DNA of 64,000 nucleotides from Bugula neritina (taxonomy: Eukaryota > Bryozoa > Gymnolaemata > Cheilostomatida > Bugulidae). The stretch is taken from assembly GCA_964035545.1 (NCBI GenBank), contig OZ037765.1:22576495-22640494 (forward strand), in the 5' to 3' direction. Shown piece by piece: positions 51,501-64,000 of the stretch (within the stretch, counting starts at the first letter, position 1; every line of letters begins with the position of its first letter). Below the pieces are notes generated by a model, which was not told the DNA's origin, searched no databases, and saw only the letters and a list, made by a program, of their open reading frames with translations. A program made the position numbers and the translations under genes.

Positions 51501-52635
51501 TCGTAGGTGAGCTAATATAACCATCAACCTTTAAAAGGGCTATATGCTGACAGCTTAGTAGATCATGTGATACTGTCTTTGGCTTGTTTACCAAGAGCAA
51601 CATGTTATGTGTATACATTTATCAATGTATGGTATAGGCTGGATGTTGATCGCAGACCAGTTGAGTTGTTGTTTATTGGGTCTATATAGTTTTTCCTGGG
51701 TGAAATAAAAATATATATATTCAAATAAATAAACGTGGAAACTAATCAAAACTCAAATTAGTAATGTGTTTATCTTCTAATGTTTTTAGATATAAAGTGG
51801 CCGTGTATTATGATACACCCTTCCCTGATTCACAGGTTAACTCATGCATAAGAGTATTTATCCCATGTAGTCTAGCTGTTTACTATGGCACAGTGGCTCT
51901 GATTTAACCATCTTAGTATACCAGTGCAGACCAGGTTGACCTCAAAATATAGGATCAGATTAAATTGTTATGTTATGTTATGCACACGCATATGCTAGAA
52001 AATTTAAATGTTTATGATTATATCGATATCTTACCTAATAAGTTCTTATTAGTGTTGCGATAAATTTGTTTTCAAAATGTTTTTAAGTCGTACTGTTGCC
52101 AGTATTTTCAACATTTCACCCTAAAGTTACTCCATTAGTCTGTGAATCATTGAAATAATTAATGAAGAAAAAGCTAGGCGTGAATTTTCAGCTAAAACCT
52201 GGTTTAAATTTACTTTTCTTTAATATTCATACTACGTAGTCTTAAATTACCCACAGCATATAATATAGGCTACATTCCATTACATCCCATTACATGGTTT
52301 GAATGGATTCATAGGGAATGCTGGTATGGATGAGATGCAGTTTTTGTTAACCTATGGTTGTGGTTTTATTTAATTGACTCTGTCCCCAAACATAGAATGA
52401 AAAATTCATTGCATAATTCGAATATAGGATTTCTAAGGCTATGGCTCTGTTCATCTGAAAATAGCAGTTTGTCTTACAAAACCATTGGGAAAAAAGTGAA
52501 GAAGTTAAAGGTTAAAATCAAACTTTTATATTTTTAATATAACACCAGCTGTAGTGTAATTAATTAATTTATCATGATAAAAATTTAAAAGCCAGAGTAA
52601 GGTTAAGTTGATGTTTAATATAAATTTGTTTGATC
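48521..52635. other. Gene-free AT-rich interval, left part of the CDK2-Post2 gap
   Basis: No coding exon, RNA gene or transposon open frame could be supported on either strand. The only structured item is a 43-bp tandem repeat at 50576-50713. Short open frames here have no recognisable protein signature. Being next to a Hox gene, it may hold regulatory DNA, which cannot be judged from one sequence. Confidence 0.6.
50576..50713. repeat. 43-bp tandem repeat, three copies plus a partial one
   Basis: The unit begins attatgtgtattgaattt, continues atcaatttcaaaagcaataa and ends gatac. Copies are at 50576-50618, 50619-50661 and 50662-50704, followed by a 9-base start of a fourth. Copies differ by only a few substitutions. 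Confidence 0.9.
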
Positions 52636-52782
52636 CTATTTTCGAGATAGAAAAAGCCTAATTGGTGTTGTGGCATGCTGAGGATTGTTGAAATACTGCA
52701 GATGTTGCCTTTGATGTGCTGGCCTGTAGAGATAACCTGAGTGCATCTGTGAGCCAGCAATAAGCCCTTCTATAGTCTTCAT
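52636..52782 (-). CDS. Orphan small ORF or exon, 48 aa, unrecognised
   Basis: An open frame starting MKTIEGLIAGSQMHSGY and ending IRLFLSRK stops with TAG at 52636. Its composition (His, Gln, Pro and Tyr in RPAHQRQHLQYF) is unlike random AT-rich translations in this window. The frame stays open upstream to about 52850 without another Met, passing a GC-richer patch with a CACGTG E-box and a gccgccac word. It may be a small protein, an exon of an unseen minus-strand gene, or chance. I recognise no family and see no good donor at its end. Confidence 0.2.
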   Translation of the reverse strand: MKTIEGLIAGSQMHSGYLYRPAHQRQHLQYFNNPQHATTPIRLFLSRK

Positions 52783-53726
52783 GTTACAGGATTTAGAATA
52801 TGGCAGATAATAATCTAATATATCTGTGGCGGCCACGTGATTTATGAGCAGTCCTCAGCCGCGACTGAAGGATTTCTTTTCATAAATATTATAAAATTCT
52901 TAAAGATATTTTATTAAAAAGTGATTACGTACATTAATTGTGTGTATATAGTGTGTCGTTGAAATAAGGCTGAGCTTATGATGTGCTTGTGTATGTGGCA
53001 TGCGTGTGATCTACATACTATATACCCACTGTAAATGCTTATTTGTCTCTAAAGCATTTTACAGTCCCAGCTCTCTCAGCAATTTCTAAAACACATTATA
53101 GTTGTACATATACATATTATAATTATATAAACACCTAAAAGTTGCAGTTCAAATGTAAATTGAATGACCAAGCATCATATTTCTGTTTTCTATTCACCAA
53201 ATATAAGCTTATAATAAATATAATATTTTTGAGGGAAATATGTATATAATACAATAAAACACAATTGCTGTCTTTCCCATTTCACTTACAGAATTAGATT
53301 TTTATCAAAAAACTGTTGACCATTCAAAATGTAATTTAAAAGTCTATATAAAACAATTAATCCAGTTTTAAATATACAGGTTTTTGCCTATAAGATTATT
53401 GCGACATAAATGATAAGTTTTGGGTTTTACAAAATTTGCTAACAACTATAGAACAACATAATTTTAATGTGCAAAAACACCCTAAGATGTATTGGTGATA
53501 TGTCTCCCATTACAGAAACTAAGCTTATTTGACTGACCTAAAAGGTAATTGACATTAGCAAGCTAAGACTTCCTTGCCAGAAGCACCTTATAGTTTATAG
53601 TACTTTAAGATATTACCTTCACAAAAATGTCCGTGTTTCAAAAATCTAACTGATTTAAGTTCAAAGTTAATATATGCATATATGTATACTTTAAGTGTTA
53701 ATATGTAGATCTAGCTAGCAGCTTTT

Positions 53727-53940
53727 TAGAGAGCAGTTGAGGTTAGAGCGCATGGGTTAGTAAGCACAAAGTCATGGGTTCGAACCCCAGCAAAGGCCAT
53801 TAGTGATGTTAGGAAAAGCATTCAGTCATGATTGCTCCTGCGCCACATATGGATAAGTCCTTGGCCAGTTTTTTAAAAAAATCTTTCCACCAGGGGTTTC
53901 TCACAGGTATAGCGACTATAAACTTGAGTGAGTTTTTATA
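53727..53940 (+). mobile_element. tRNA-derived SINE upstream of the Hox gene
   Basis: tRNA-like head ttgaggttagagcgcatggg with an intact B box gggttcgaacccc. The body has gccattagtgatgttagg, attcagtcatgattgctcct and ggggtttctcacaggtatag, with the tail actataaacttgagtgag and a T run. This is the second well-preserved copy of the family. Confidence 0.9.
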
Positions 53941-56840
53941 TAGCTAGAAGTTTGATGCAGCCTTTGTTTAGTCACTGAAAGCTTTTATCCAGCTTTGCTC
54001 CAAGCTGCTGTTGCCTACCTCAATGTTTTGCCAGCTAAAAACTTGCCAAGTCTGATTCACCACAAACCTCATCAAATAGTGTCTATGCCAAGTTAAATTA
54101 TTTTTAAGATATTATATATTTCTCATAGAAATGCACCTTCTAATGTCTTCTATTCACCTTGCTATACACCACAAAATTTCAAGAAAGATGTTGATCACAT
54201 CAGATTTCTCCTGTTGAAATAATTGTTTAAATTATTTGTTTCTTTCATGTGCCTGGTTGAGTGTGTCGCAGCTACATTGAAATAAAGAGTCTCTTGAAGT
54301 TAAATCAGCATAATGACATATGTTGCAGCTTTTCTCATGAATTCATTGGGCTGCCACAAATACCTGCGATCAAGGTTGACAAGTGCTGCCTTTGATTCAC
54401 AAATCTCAATGTATTTTCATCTTTTGATGTCATTTACAAAAAGCATAATGATTAGATGCGCCCATAGAAGTAGAGACAGTGAGGGTATGCCAGTGCAGAC
54501 AGCGTGTTGGCAGCAAGTATTGATAATAAGGTTGGCAAATGCATGCATGATGACCTAGTCTAGGTATGAAATATCACTATGCTACTAGTTTTATTACTAT
54601 GTGGCATATCTACGCATGTGGTTTTCGCAGTTTTACACTGTTTTTATAGATGCAGCGCTTATTACTTATTGCTGAATTATGTTTGGATGTTGTTTTACAT
54701 ACTCTCTCTCTCATAAAATGTATCATTAAATATGAAATTCTTGTGCAAAATTGCTTATGTATTTAATAATTAATTGCACCACTCTCATTTGTGTACCAAG
54801 CATATAATTAGTTGCATTACCTGCCTGAAAAGTAGATTCTTAGCACACTTACCCGATAAAAATTTTATTCTACTGTTAAGCAAAACTGGAAATATGTTAT
54901 GCTAACAGTAAATTTACACAAGAAACAATTGAATAAAATATATTCTAAGGCTTCTTGATAGCAGACATTAAATATAATTTTATATACGTCTTAGATTTAT
55001 GTGATGGATTACCATAAAGTATATTTATATATATTTTATATAATAGTCGAAGTAATTACAAATTAAAAAGCTATTAAAAATAATAGATGGGACAAATAAA
55101 ATTTATTTTTGAAATGGGGCAGACTGACTTGTTTTCAAACGTTTTTGATTTAAGGTTTTTATACTTCAAGATAATTGCTACAAATTAAAAAAATGTATAT
55201 GTTTTGCAAATTTTTATTAATTTCAGTATGACTCATTTTCTATAGGGATGTAAATTAATCTGTGCAAAACCTAGATTACCCTACAAGCTCAATACTTTTT
55301 TATAAAAACTTTATTCTTATAAAAGCATAACGTATGCTTTTTAGCAAAGCATAACATTTGATTCAATAACCAACTTTTTAATCTCTTGTTTAATATTTTG
55401 CACTTTTGCACAGCTTTTTGCATGAAAGATAATAGAGTAAAATTATCCCAAATAGAGTCAATCAGTTTATGAGATTTCATAGATTTGCTGTAAAAATATG
55501 TCAACACATCATAAAATGTTGTCATAAAATCACAGGTTGTAGCAGAGACATGAATAGGCATAAAATATCAGAATAAACTTTTTCTACTATGAAATCCCTT
55601 TACTATAACCATATAGTTTCGCATTGTTCACCGCGTAGTTTATATGATTAAAGCGTAGTAAAATTACTTTTACAGCGTCTATTACAGATCAGGCTACATA
55701 TATTTATCACAGGAAAAGTATTTTTCATTTCTTTTCATACATGGTTAGTTATTGAATCACTGCTACATATATGCACTAATATTATGATTTATTAATGTAT
55801 TTACTGCAATCTATATTATGTGTATAAGACTAATTGAATAATTTCTCTTGCTAATTATCATTACCACTTTAATTAATAAGCATAAATTGAGTTGTCTATG
55901 AAGTCCAGGTTTTTTTAAAACTTGATTATAATTATGTTTAAAAAGTGTTGGACACCTAATAATGTAGCTAAAAATGGATGTAGTTAAACTAATGTACAAA
56001 AACTCTATTCATGTTGATTGAAAAATCGATTCAGGTCTTGATATTTATAAATAGTAGAAAAACTATTTTCCAACCTCTACCAATAAGATAAATTACAAGA
56101 GACTAGGAGTTGCCAAAAACCCAACATATGCTGTAAGGTTGATTAACAGTTGCAACTTTCACAGCATATAGTTAGTACTGCCTGAGAAGTGAGATGACAT
56201 GCTGACTGCAATACTTAATTGATGTTGCTGCCAGTGACTCACCCGGAGACTGGTTGACTGAGTAATGTATTATGAGGCCTAAATTTCAAAGATACATTGC
56301 CCCAGTTCTTTGTAAAGCCCCTTTATTGTTATTGTTTTGATGTTGCTAAGATACGCTTTGATAATTATTTTATATAATGCTGCAAGCTCTTGAGTTTCAT
56401 TGGTGGAGCTGGAAGAGTGCTGAAACGCTATACCAGCTAGATATATCTACAACTATCACACTTCTACAGTATCACTTATTTCTCTAACCTCTTGCCAGAA
56501 TCACAGAACGGAATTATTATTTATAACTTGAACTTTTTGGCAATATTTTTCGATTTCTAAAGCGTTGAAATGTTTTTTCCTTATGTTTTTTGAGTTACAA
56601 GTAATTATATTAACACATACTTTCTGGAGCAACTGTGAGTAGTGAACAGGTGGCAAGGCATTTCAACAAGTACAAACGTCTAGTTTTGTCCAGTACTTGA
56701 ATTATTTTGTTCACAATATCACGACTCTGCTTAGACAATCACTTGGATATTGCACAACTACATCACCTGTAAGACTTTTATGTGATCGAAAGCTACAAGA
56801 AGTCAAAGTGGCTGCCTTACAGTTTCTACCACCTATTGAC
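53941..56840. other. Hox gene upstream region
   Basis: No other gene is supported. A frame at 54313-54558 is open but shows no protein signature. At 56640-56840 the sequence becomes less AT-rich approaching the Hox start and is the likely 5' UTR. The frame is open for about 140 bp before the first ATG, which leaves room for a longer product only if a non-ATG start or an upstream exon is used. Confidence 0.5.
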
Positions 56841-59800
56841 ATGATGCACTACCCAGGGATTGATCCTTCGGCTCCTTATGGCTCGCACTCTCCTAATGTC
56901 ACAGTCATGAACAGAGGGCCAACTGCAGCAGCCATGCAAGCAGCTGCCTGGTCACAGAACCCTACCAGCTGCCGCTACAATCCGGCAGTAGCAGCAGACT
57001 ACATGGCGAATTCGGCAGCAAGCTTTGCTGCTGACTCGGTCAATTTCTACCAGGACTCTTATAGACACCCTCTAATACCTGGTAGCTCAGCAATGCCAAG
57101 TATGTATTACCCACCACATCCAATGTTGATGCAGAACAGAAATATAGCTGCACCAGGAGAATTAAATGTGGTAAATAGCTCTTCACCAACACCCACCAGC
57201 ACAGCTCAACCACCTGCAGAACTTGCCTCACCAACTGATAGCTTAGGCTCCAAAGGTTTGTTATATTTTACCAAGTCCGTTATACGTACATTTCACTTAC
57301 ATTTTTATGCCATACATGATACATGTTTGTTGTATTACTGCACTCGATATGAATACATATCCTACATATCAGTATCACGAGTGCTTTAATACAAAAGTGC
57401 TGCATATAGTACATAATTATGATATTTATCCTGTCCATTGTAATTGTTACAACTTCAATACAACACTTGCAAAGTGTAAAATGTATTTTTCAAGTACCAA
57501 AGTTGGTAACACGAAATGTTGATCATTCAAAATTTCCGCTGAGTTAAAACATGAAGTCTATTAGTATTTCAATTTGTTTGAGTTTTAGTATTTTACTTGA
57601 AAAGAAAAACAAGCTTTGAAGACAAGTGTCAAAAATTAATTTCATATCTAAAGCCACTAAAGCCAGTTTGAGTTTGAGTTTCATAAAAAAAGTCAACTAG
57701 TATACAGCATTAGTACACCATACTTATAGTTATAAAAATTGCTTGGTGCCGTCCCCTACTTAAAACTTTTTCTCACTCCAGCTCATCATAGTTGAGTATC
57801 AAAACCTAAGCAGGTGGATAGCAACTTATACAAAGAATGCCTGATCCGGTCAATTCGTGGTTTCTAATTATTTATTAAGTATGGGTTTATTCTCAACATT
57901 AGCTCTTAGATTATCTTACATGAAACACAAATCTCAGTTAAATTTGTGAGCAAGGCATGATTAGGTTTTTGTCAAAGGAGATTTTGTGTAAAAGTCGCAG
58001 TATGATTTTGCAATTGAACAAAGTTTAAAAAAATAAAATTCAAGTTCTATTTTCTGTTAAAGGAGATTGCATAATACACACCACTTCATTCAGAATTTGA
58101 TTTACTGCATGATTAAAAGCAAATCTAATGAATTTTCCAAATAGACAATAATTTTGTATATAGTTTATAGAACAATAAATTCAAGCAGGTGAACAAAGCC
58201 GGGCGGGCCTGAGAGAAATGCCTAAACTTATATATGCTACAAAGTTGCAGCATAGACTTGGGTAACCAACACAATTGCATAATGCCCCTTACTTACTACT
58301 AGTGCACAGCATTTAACTTTTATTAGATTATGTAAAGCGGCAATGATTGCATAATATTTTGGCAGTGTTTGCTATTAATCAAACATTTTTTATAATAAAC
58401 AAGCAATGTCAAAGGCAGTTTGTTCATTGTACTATCTAATATACAAGTCTAGAATAGGCCAAATTAGCCAGTAAAATTGAAAAACACTAATAGCGTCTTA
58501 TTAGTAAGAAGTTCACCCTGATTTTTATATCTCTTAACTGTAGATACTATCTAAACATGGATTAATTTTTTAATCTAAATTTCTTAAAACAGCTAATTGT
58601 TCTAAACTGTCAGTTAATGGGTACAGTATGGAGACAGAGTACAGCTTTGATATGCAGATAAACCACCTTGTCAGTTGTCAACTTATGACTGAGCATGCCT
58701 GCCTGCCCTTCTATTTAACAACAACCATTAGTTAGTTCTTGTAAGAGGGAGGGAGACGAAGCTACTTCCGGAATTAGTTAGGACTTATGTTCTCATCAAT
58801 ATCATTTCTTAGATTTTGCTTTCAAATAAAGCATGCAGTTTAATTAGTTTAGTTCTGTTATAGTATGTTAAATTTGGCACTCTAATTTCATAATTGCATA
58901 AGTCCTGAAATGTTTTGAAGATTTCAACAACTCTCTTTGGTTTTGAAACGTTGAGTCAGCTCAGCTACGTTAAGCTTTTCCAGCACAACTAGCTACATTG
59001 CTTACTAAATTGATCAGATCAGATCATGTTTTGTCAAGTCATATTGATTACAGTGACAATAAAACATAAATTAAAATTTAAATTTATCTTTCAATAACTT
59101 CAGAATTGATATTTTTATGATACTTTTTTTCTTATTGATAAGATGGTTGTGCCAGAAAACTGTTTTACTGCAGTAACTTTTACATTAACTATATAGCCAA
59201 CAAAAATATTACGCAGACAAAATTTAATTATGTTCATCTATGTAACTTAGACATAATATGGCAATTTAACCACTTATTAGACATATCACTATTAAATATA
59301 TTAGCATTCTTATAATCTACTTTTCAATAATTTATACTTTTATTCAACTTCTCACCAAGCTAAAAGACAATAAATACTTTAATGAATTTGAAAAGTGCTC
59401 TGGTAATTGGTAAGCTGTTATTAAGTAGGATGCAAACACATCTCGGAAGGTCTCATTGCACCGGAAGTTAACTTGATATTATATCGCTGTAATTTGCTAA
59501 TAGACACTAAGTAATATTTTTAATGAATGATACTTTATATAAATAATTTCTAAAGAATAAAAATAATGCTGTCTTTGCTAGCACCTGTGATGAATAGCAA
59601 TTTTATGGCATTAAGTTGATGATTGTCATTAATAGTTTCCCCGAATATAAGTAAGATAAATTATTAGGATTAATAAAACTTGTTATTTACTCAATATTTA
59701 TAGGCCTACATTAGATTCTTGTGCTGAATTCTCAGCTTTCACATTTTGAATTGAAGTATGTACACTTTTCAAAAAGTTTTGCGGGACTTGTGTTCGGCTA

Positions 59801-60302
59801 TACAGATATGTAAATAGTTTACAAACTTGTTTAGCAGAGTGCAAGAGAAGTTCCCAGCTTCTATAGAGCTTATGGGTGTACTCAATGTTTTGATTATTAT
59901 TATACTTTTGTAGAAGCTGAAAACAGCTCTACTGGGACAAATGGCTCAGGTTCTTCTAGAAAAAAGCGGAAGCCCTATACTCGCTATCAAACTATGGTAC
60001 TAGAAACAGAATTTATCAACAACTCGTATATAACACGACAGAAAAGATGGGAAATCTCATGTAGACTACGATTAACTGAAAGACAAGTGAAAGTTTGGTT
60101 TCAAAATAGACGGATGAAGCGCAAAAAGTTGAATGATAGAGCTAAAAATGCTCAATTGGCTGTTCAACACACACCATCCTTGGCTCATCACGTGACAGTT
60201 GCCCTACCATATCATCATAGTGGGCAGGCTTTACAGTGCCATGGTAACAATGAAGGTGCTACTGCAGCAGCATTAGGTCTTTGTTATGCTAAATCTAGTT
60301 GA
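56841..60302 (+). CDS. Post2: Posterior Hox gene, Post2-like, 2 coding exons
   Basis: Exons 56841-57255 and 59914-60302 join in phase, giving 267 aa; the 2.66-kb intron has a GT donor and the acceptor acttttgtag. The start is the first of two adjacent Met codons ([14 protein letters not shown]). The N-terminal half is rich in Ala, Ser, Pro and Tyr and has no YPWM hexapeptide, as is usual in posterior Hox proteins. The homeodomain spans residues ~153-212: [16 protein letters not shown] in helix 1, [17 protein letters not shown] in helix 2, and [20 protein letters not shown] in helix 3, with Asn51 and the other core residues intact. The [11 protein letters not shown] segment and the RKKRKPY N-arm are, as I recall them, marks of lophotrochozoan Post2 rather than Post1 or arthropod Abd-B. 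It would act as a nuclear DNA-binding factor patterning posterior or late-forming tissue. About 55 residues follow the homeodomain. The class call rests on memory of the family. Confidence 0.92.
57256..59913 (+). other. Single large intron of the Post2-like gene
   Basis: The 2.66-kb intron separates the N-terminal region from the homeodomain exon, the usual position in Hox genes. It is AT-rich, with no SINE, no simple-sequence tract and no open frame of note. A GC-richer word agccgggcgggcctga stands out at about 58197. Confidence 0.7.
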
Positions 60303-63300
60303 CATCCTAGCTTCACGTGATGTCATATACTTGTATAATTGCTCTCGACACCAGTTCTCTCTACTCCAGAACTATGTACACAATAGGCTGCCAGGTTTAG
60401 GCCGCCAGGTCTAATCTGTTTTGCTCATTTTTCTATTCAGAGATGATGAGTCATTGCTCAACTTGTGAATGAAGAAAAACAAAGTCTTTTTGTTTAGTAG
60501 ACTATGACTGCATTTGAGTAAAAACTACGCCTAATGAAACTTTAAAACTATGCTGTTCATCTTAATTTTAGCATGGCACATGCAGCTATTGTAGAACTTT
60601 AAAATATTAAGCAAAAGAAACCCATGCATGTCTAATGTGAACGAACATACCACAATGATATTACTGCAGATTTACAATTTTAACTATAAGCTTTATATAT
60701 TTAATTTATTTTATTGTAAAAATGTACAAATTAATATGTTTATCGTTTAGGTTGTAATACATGATCTATATAGAAATGTGTGTTATTCAGTGTTATTTTT
60801 TGCTTTTGCTGACTAAAATATATTGATAATAAATCAGGTAAAGGTATTGTCTGCTGCATAACTTTCCATGAATTATAAATATTTTTAAATTATCTAGATT
60901 GGGTAGTTTTGAAAGATAGGTCTGCACAACAAGCTATTGTTAATTGTTGGCTCAAAATATTACAGGTCAATTATAAACATTATAAGCAACAGAATGACAT
61001 ATAGCTCAAGCCAGATAATGAGAATTTCATCATTTTATATGATCAACTAAAGCTTAGGCTTGAGTGCAAATTAATTGTTGCCCATTTTATAACATTTTAC
61101 AAAACATGCACACCCAGAGCTGCAGCATGTTTAAAGAATATTTAAATTTAACTTTGTTAAAACATGTTTTATTTGCTACTGCATTATATTATAAAGGTTG
61201 CCAATTGTGACTTCTCTAAAACCAACGCATCAATTGCTCCAGTTTTAAATAAACGCGCAGGTGAAAAAAGTTGAATTATTAGCATTGGATAAAAGTTTAT
61301 AACTTGACTTTCAAAAAAAGATAGAAAAAAGCTTGCATTTGTTCAGATAAAAGTTGAAGTATTATTCTCTACTTATGGAACTATTTTTAAGCAACACAAT
61401 TCAACTCTACGATCTAGAAAAGAGTATTTGAAGTTTGCAGGTTTCAATCCATACAGCCAATTAACTGCATTAATATTATTTAAAATTGACCTATAATTGT
61501 ATTGTTTATTTAAAGGATATAAATAATTTAACTTCATTAAGCTATACAGCAGCGTGGATGTCATTTATAACACGTAGGCTGAGGATTAATATACTCACTA
61601 TGATTTTGGCTAAAAGTCCTTTAACAACAGTTTATGTGTATTAGATTTTAAACTATACTTTCACTCATTTCTATTATTAATAATGTTTTATTCTAAAAGG
61701 TTATAATATTTGGGTAGTGATTGTTAATTAACATCGAGGCATTGTTTTTAAAAAAAGGTTGAAGGTTATTTTTATATAACCAATAATAACAAGTAATTGC
61801 AATAACATATTTTTAGCTTACTAGGCTGTTCATAATTATTGTATGTTTATTGCAACGTATAGTAACTATGCAATTATTCATTATGTGGAAATTATATATT
61901 TTATGTCTTGTACAGTATAAAAAATGTTGCTCTATAGACCTGCAACCAGTTCTTTCTTAGTCCACCCAAGGCCTCGAAATAGTCTTGTGTTTTATAAATA
62001 TGATAATATTTTTCGAGCGGTTTGGTTGTTATAGCCATTTATACTACTTTGTTTCGTTGGGCAAATACTAAAATTTCAAGAGAAATTATTTGGTATTTTA
62101 CATGCAGTATAGCAGCTCATATGAAATATGATTATGATGCATTTTATCCATGTTTCTTGGTAGTTAGGTTTTGATTGTTTTGCCCAGTTTTGTAACATTT
62201 GCCACAAAGTAATCTGATATCTGTTGAGATTGCTTCCTTCAATTAACTACTTCTTTGTAGATTGATCTTGAAGCAATTTTAGTAGTGTACTGGGAAATAT
62301 CTAAAATGGGAGACAAATGTAATTTGAGATGTGAAATGTTTGACAACAATTTAACTTCAGAAATCTTGCAAGCTTGTGGTAAGAATGTATTATAGTTAGG
62401 GTAAGAAAATAGTTAATAAGTTGTTGAAAAGTTATTAAAAAGAGTTTAAGCTGAAATGTAAAAGTGACTTAAACACCGTTAGCCAATAATATCTTAGATT
62501 ATTATAGATGCTAAAACATTCAGTAGAATGTAATAAAGAGCATTCTTAACACCAAGTGTTATTACACACCCAAACCACAGCAGCAGGTGAGTAGCTCAAC
62601 ATCTGCACCTAACCGTTAATACTGTAACAAATACAACCAGCTCGACCAGTACCACCAGGTCTCAACTCATATCTACGGATTTAGACTACAGAGAAAGATT
62701 AAATGATTTACCAGTGATTATCAGTTCGCAGACACGGTGGCTATAAACGAGTAGAGATAGACTAGCAAGTAACAGTTTACATACTTTATGTTCACCAACA
62801 CCTTTATTAAACCTCAACAAATCATTATCACATTTATGAGAAAAGATACTGAGAATATTTTTATAATCAGCAAGATTATATGAACTCTCGTCTATTTTCT
62901 TAAAAAAACGGCTCAGCTTATCTTCAGACATAATCCAATAAAAGGTAGTAAATCCCAATAATTTTAGAACCTTACAAATTAAAGCTCTATAAAGAAGTGC
63001 TGCATATTTTAGGACATTGGCAGCAATGCTGTGCTTATATTTGTATACTTATTCGGTATGAAACTCAAATGCATCCGTTATTAATATGCTTATGTATTTT
63101 AAATAAATCATCATCATAAACTTCATCATTATCTAAAAATAATAATTTCATCTTTTTAAATATTGTAACATTTTGCCTATAAAGGCACCTACATTTGCTG
63201 ATATTGAAATTAGATTTATGGCTAATCTTTATTTAACAATATGTCATAATGATAGTCAAGTGCAAATTTTCAAAAATTAAAGAAAGTTACCTTCTGCAAA

Positions 63301-64000
63301 GTTTTTTGTATGCTTTGGCTAAAAAATGCAATTTTAAATTTTTAATTTAAAAGTTTTAATCAAGATCTTTTGTGTTTTTACATTAATCTGTAGCACTTGT
63401 TGGTTGCATTTATTCATACAGATCAAATTTTCAGCCTTGTTATATGTTTATCTGTTATCTATGACTGTAAGAAAATTTTCTTCAGGCCAATAATAGTTCT
63501 CCTGTCCAAAACCTTGGGAAATACTCTGTTACAACAAAATACTACATTTACCAACAAGCTACAAGAGTGTAACTCATTGTTTCCAGTAAAATTAAAGAAG
63601 GTAGTAATAAGAAAATATATATAGATCTAAAGTACGCTTATAAACAGTTCTAAAGGAAAAGGATATAAACATTTTTTGAGGTTTTGGACTAAAATAAAGC
63701 AAGAAAAATAACAGCCCTTCTACTCACAGATTACAATTAATTATCACTTATATAAGTTGGAATGATTGCAATAATTGGCCGTGGTAATAATGCTGCTTAT
63801 AAGTTTACTTTGTGGCCAAGTCAATCATGGCAGTTGACTGTCTGCTGACAAGCCTTTGAAGAATAAGGTACTTACCGCTGGAGCTGTTAGTGAAAATAAG
63901 GTAACAGACAGGTCAGCTAGGCAGATGGTAGAAGATAACTGCAGGCGCATGATTTGCTCATTACGAGGTTAGTCAGTTCAAATCACCTATCAGCCCAGAC
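60303..64000. other. Hox 3' flank, gene-free
   Basis: A canonical AATAAA at 60828-60833 lies about 530 bp after the stop codon and is the best poly(A) signal for the Hox transcript. Beyond it I see only AT-rich sequence with no supported exon on either strand and no second homeobox. The last 80 bases (from about 63920) have a tRNA-like look, including tcagttcaaatcac near a B-box consensus, and may be the start of a different SINE cut by the window edge. Confidence 0.55.
60828..60833 (+). terminator. Candidate polyadenylation signal of the Post2-like gene
   Basis: Canonical AATAAA in the sense direction, about 530 bp after the stop codon, with a short GT-containing stretch downstream (aaggtattgtctgctg). 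Confidence 0.5.

Noticed and set aside
54313-54558. 81-aa open frame upstream of the Hox gene
   Set aside because: No recognisable domain, no plausible splice links and mixed composition. It may be a decayed transposon fragment, but this cannot be supported.
56697-56840. N-terminal extension of the Hox protein
   Set aside because: The frame is open but has no ATG before 56841, and the translated stretch has no Hox-like content.

Overview
The window is nuclear DNA of an animal. It is AT-rich, its genes are split by many GT-AG introns, and it carries tRNA-derived SINEs, short non-autonomous DNA transposons and long TA/CA tracts. The homeobox gene near the right end has a homeodomain of the Post2 type, a posterior Hox class known from lophotrochozoans (molluscs, annelids, brachiopods, bryozoans and relatives). 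I therefore infer a lophotrochozoan invertebrate and cannot name the phylum. All gene models were built by hand from splice sites, reading phase and remembered family sequences.

Layout. (1) 170-8520, minus: SANBR (KIAA1841) orthologue, SANT-like plus BTB, 16 coding exons. (2) 8.6-10.2 kb: divergent promoter region with a SINE. (3) 10194-18461, plus: LIN9, the DIRP-domain subunit of the MuvB/DREAM cell-cycle complex, 11 coding exons. (4) 18.5-22.0 kb: intergenic, with two inverted copies of one hAT-like MITE and a TA tract. (5) 22044-33369, plus: secreted ADAMTS-like metalloprotease ending in LDL-receptor class A modules instead of thrombospondin repeats, 17 coding exons. (6) 33920-40282, minus: XRCC1-N-terminal-domain protein with SUMO-interacting-motif-like and PIP-box-like segments and a C-terminal UBZ-like zinc finger, 11 coding exons. 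(7) 42285-47197, minus: CDK2-like kinase, 7 coding exons. (8) 47.3-56.8 kb: mostly gene-free, with simple-sequence tracts, a near-perfect 168-bp palindrome, a 43-bp tandem repeat, one orphan ORF and a SINE. (9) 56841-60302, plus: Post2-like Hox gene, two coding exons split by a 2.66-kb intron. (10) 60.3-64 kb: no gene seen.

SANBR and LIN9 are divergent. LIN9 and the metalloprotease are in tandem. The metalloprotease and the XRCC1-N gene converge with about 550 bp between stop codons, and the XRCC1-N and CDK2 genes are in tandem on the minus strand. LIN9 and CDK2 both act in cell-cycle control and the XRCC1-N protein looks like a DNA-repair adaptor, but nothing in the sequence shows that they are co-regulated. 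The most unusual items are the XRCC1-N/SIM/PIP/UBZ domain combination, the ADAMTS-LDLa architecture, a Post2 gene with no Hox neighbour in view, a predicted GC-AG intron, and several foldback elements.
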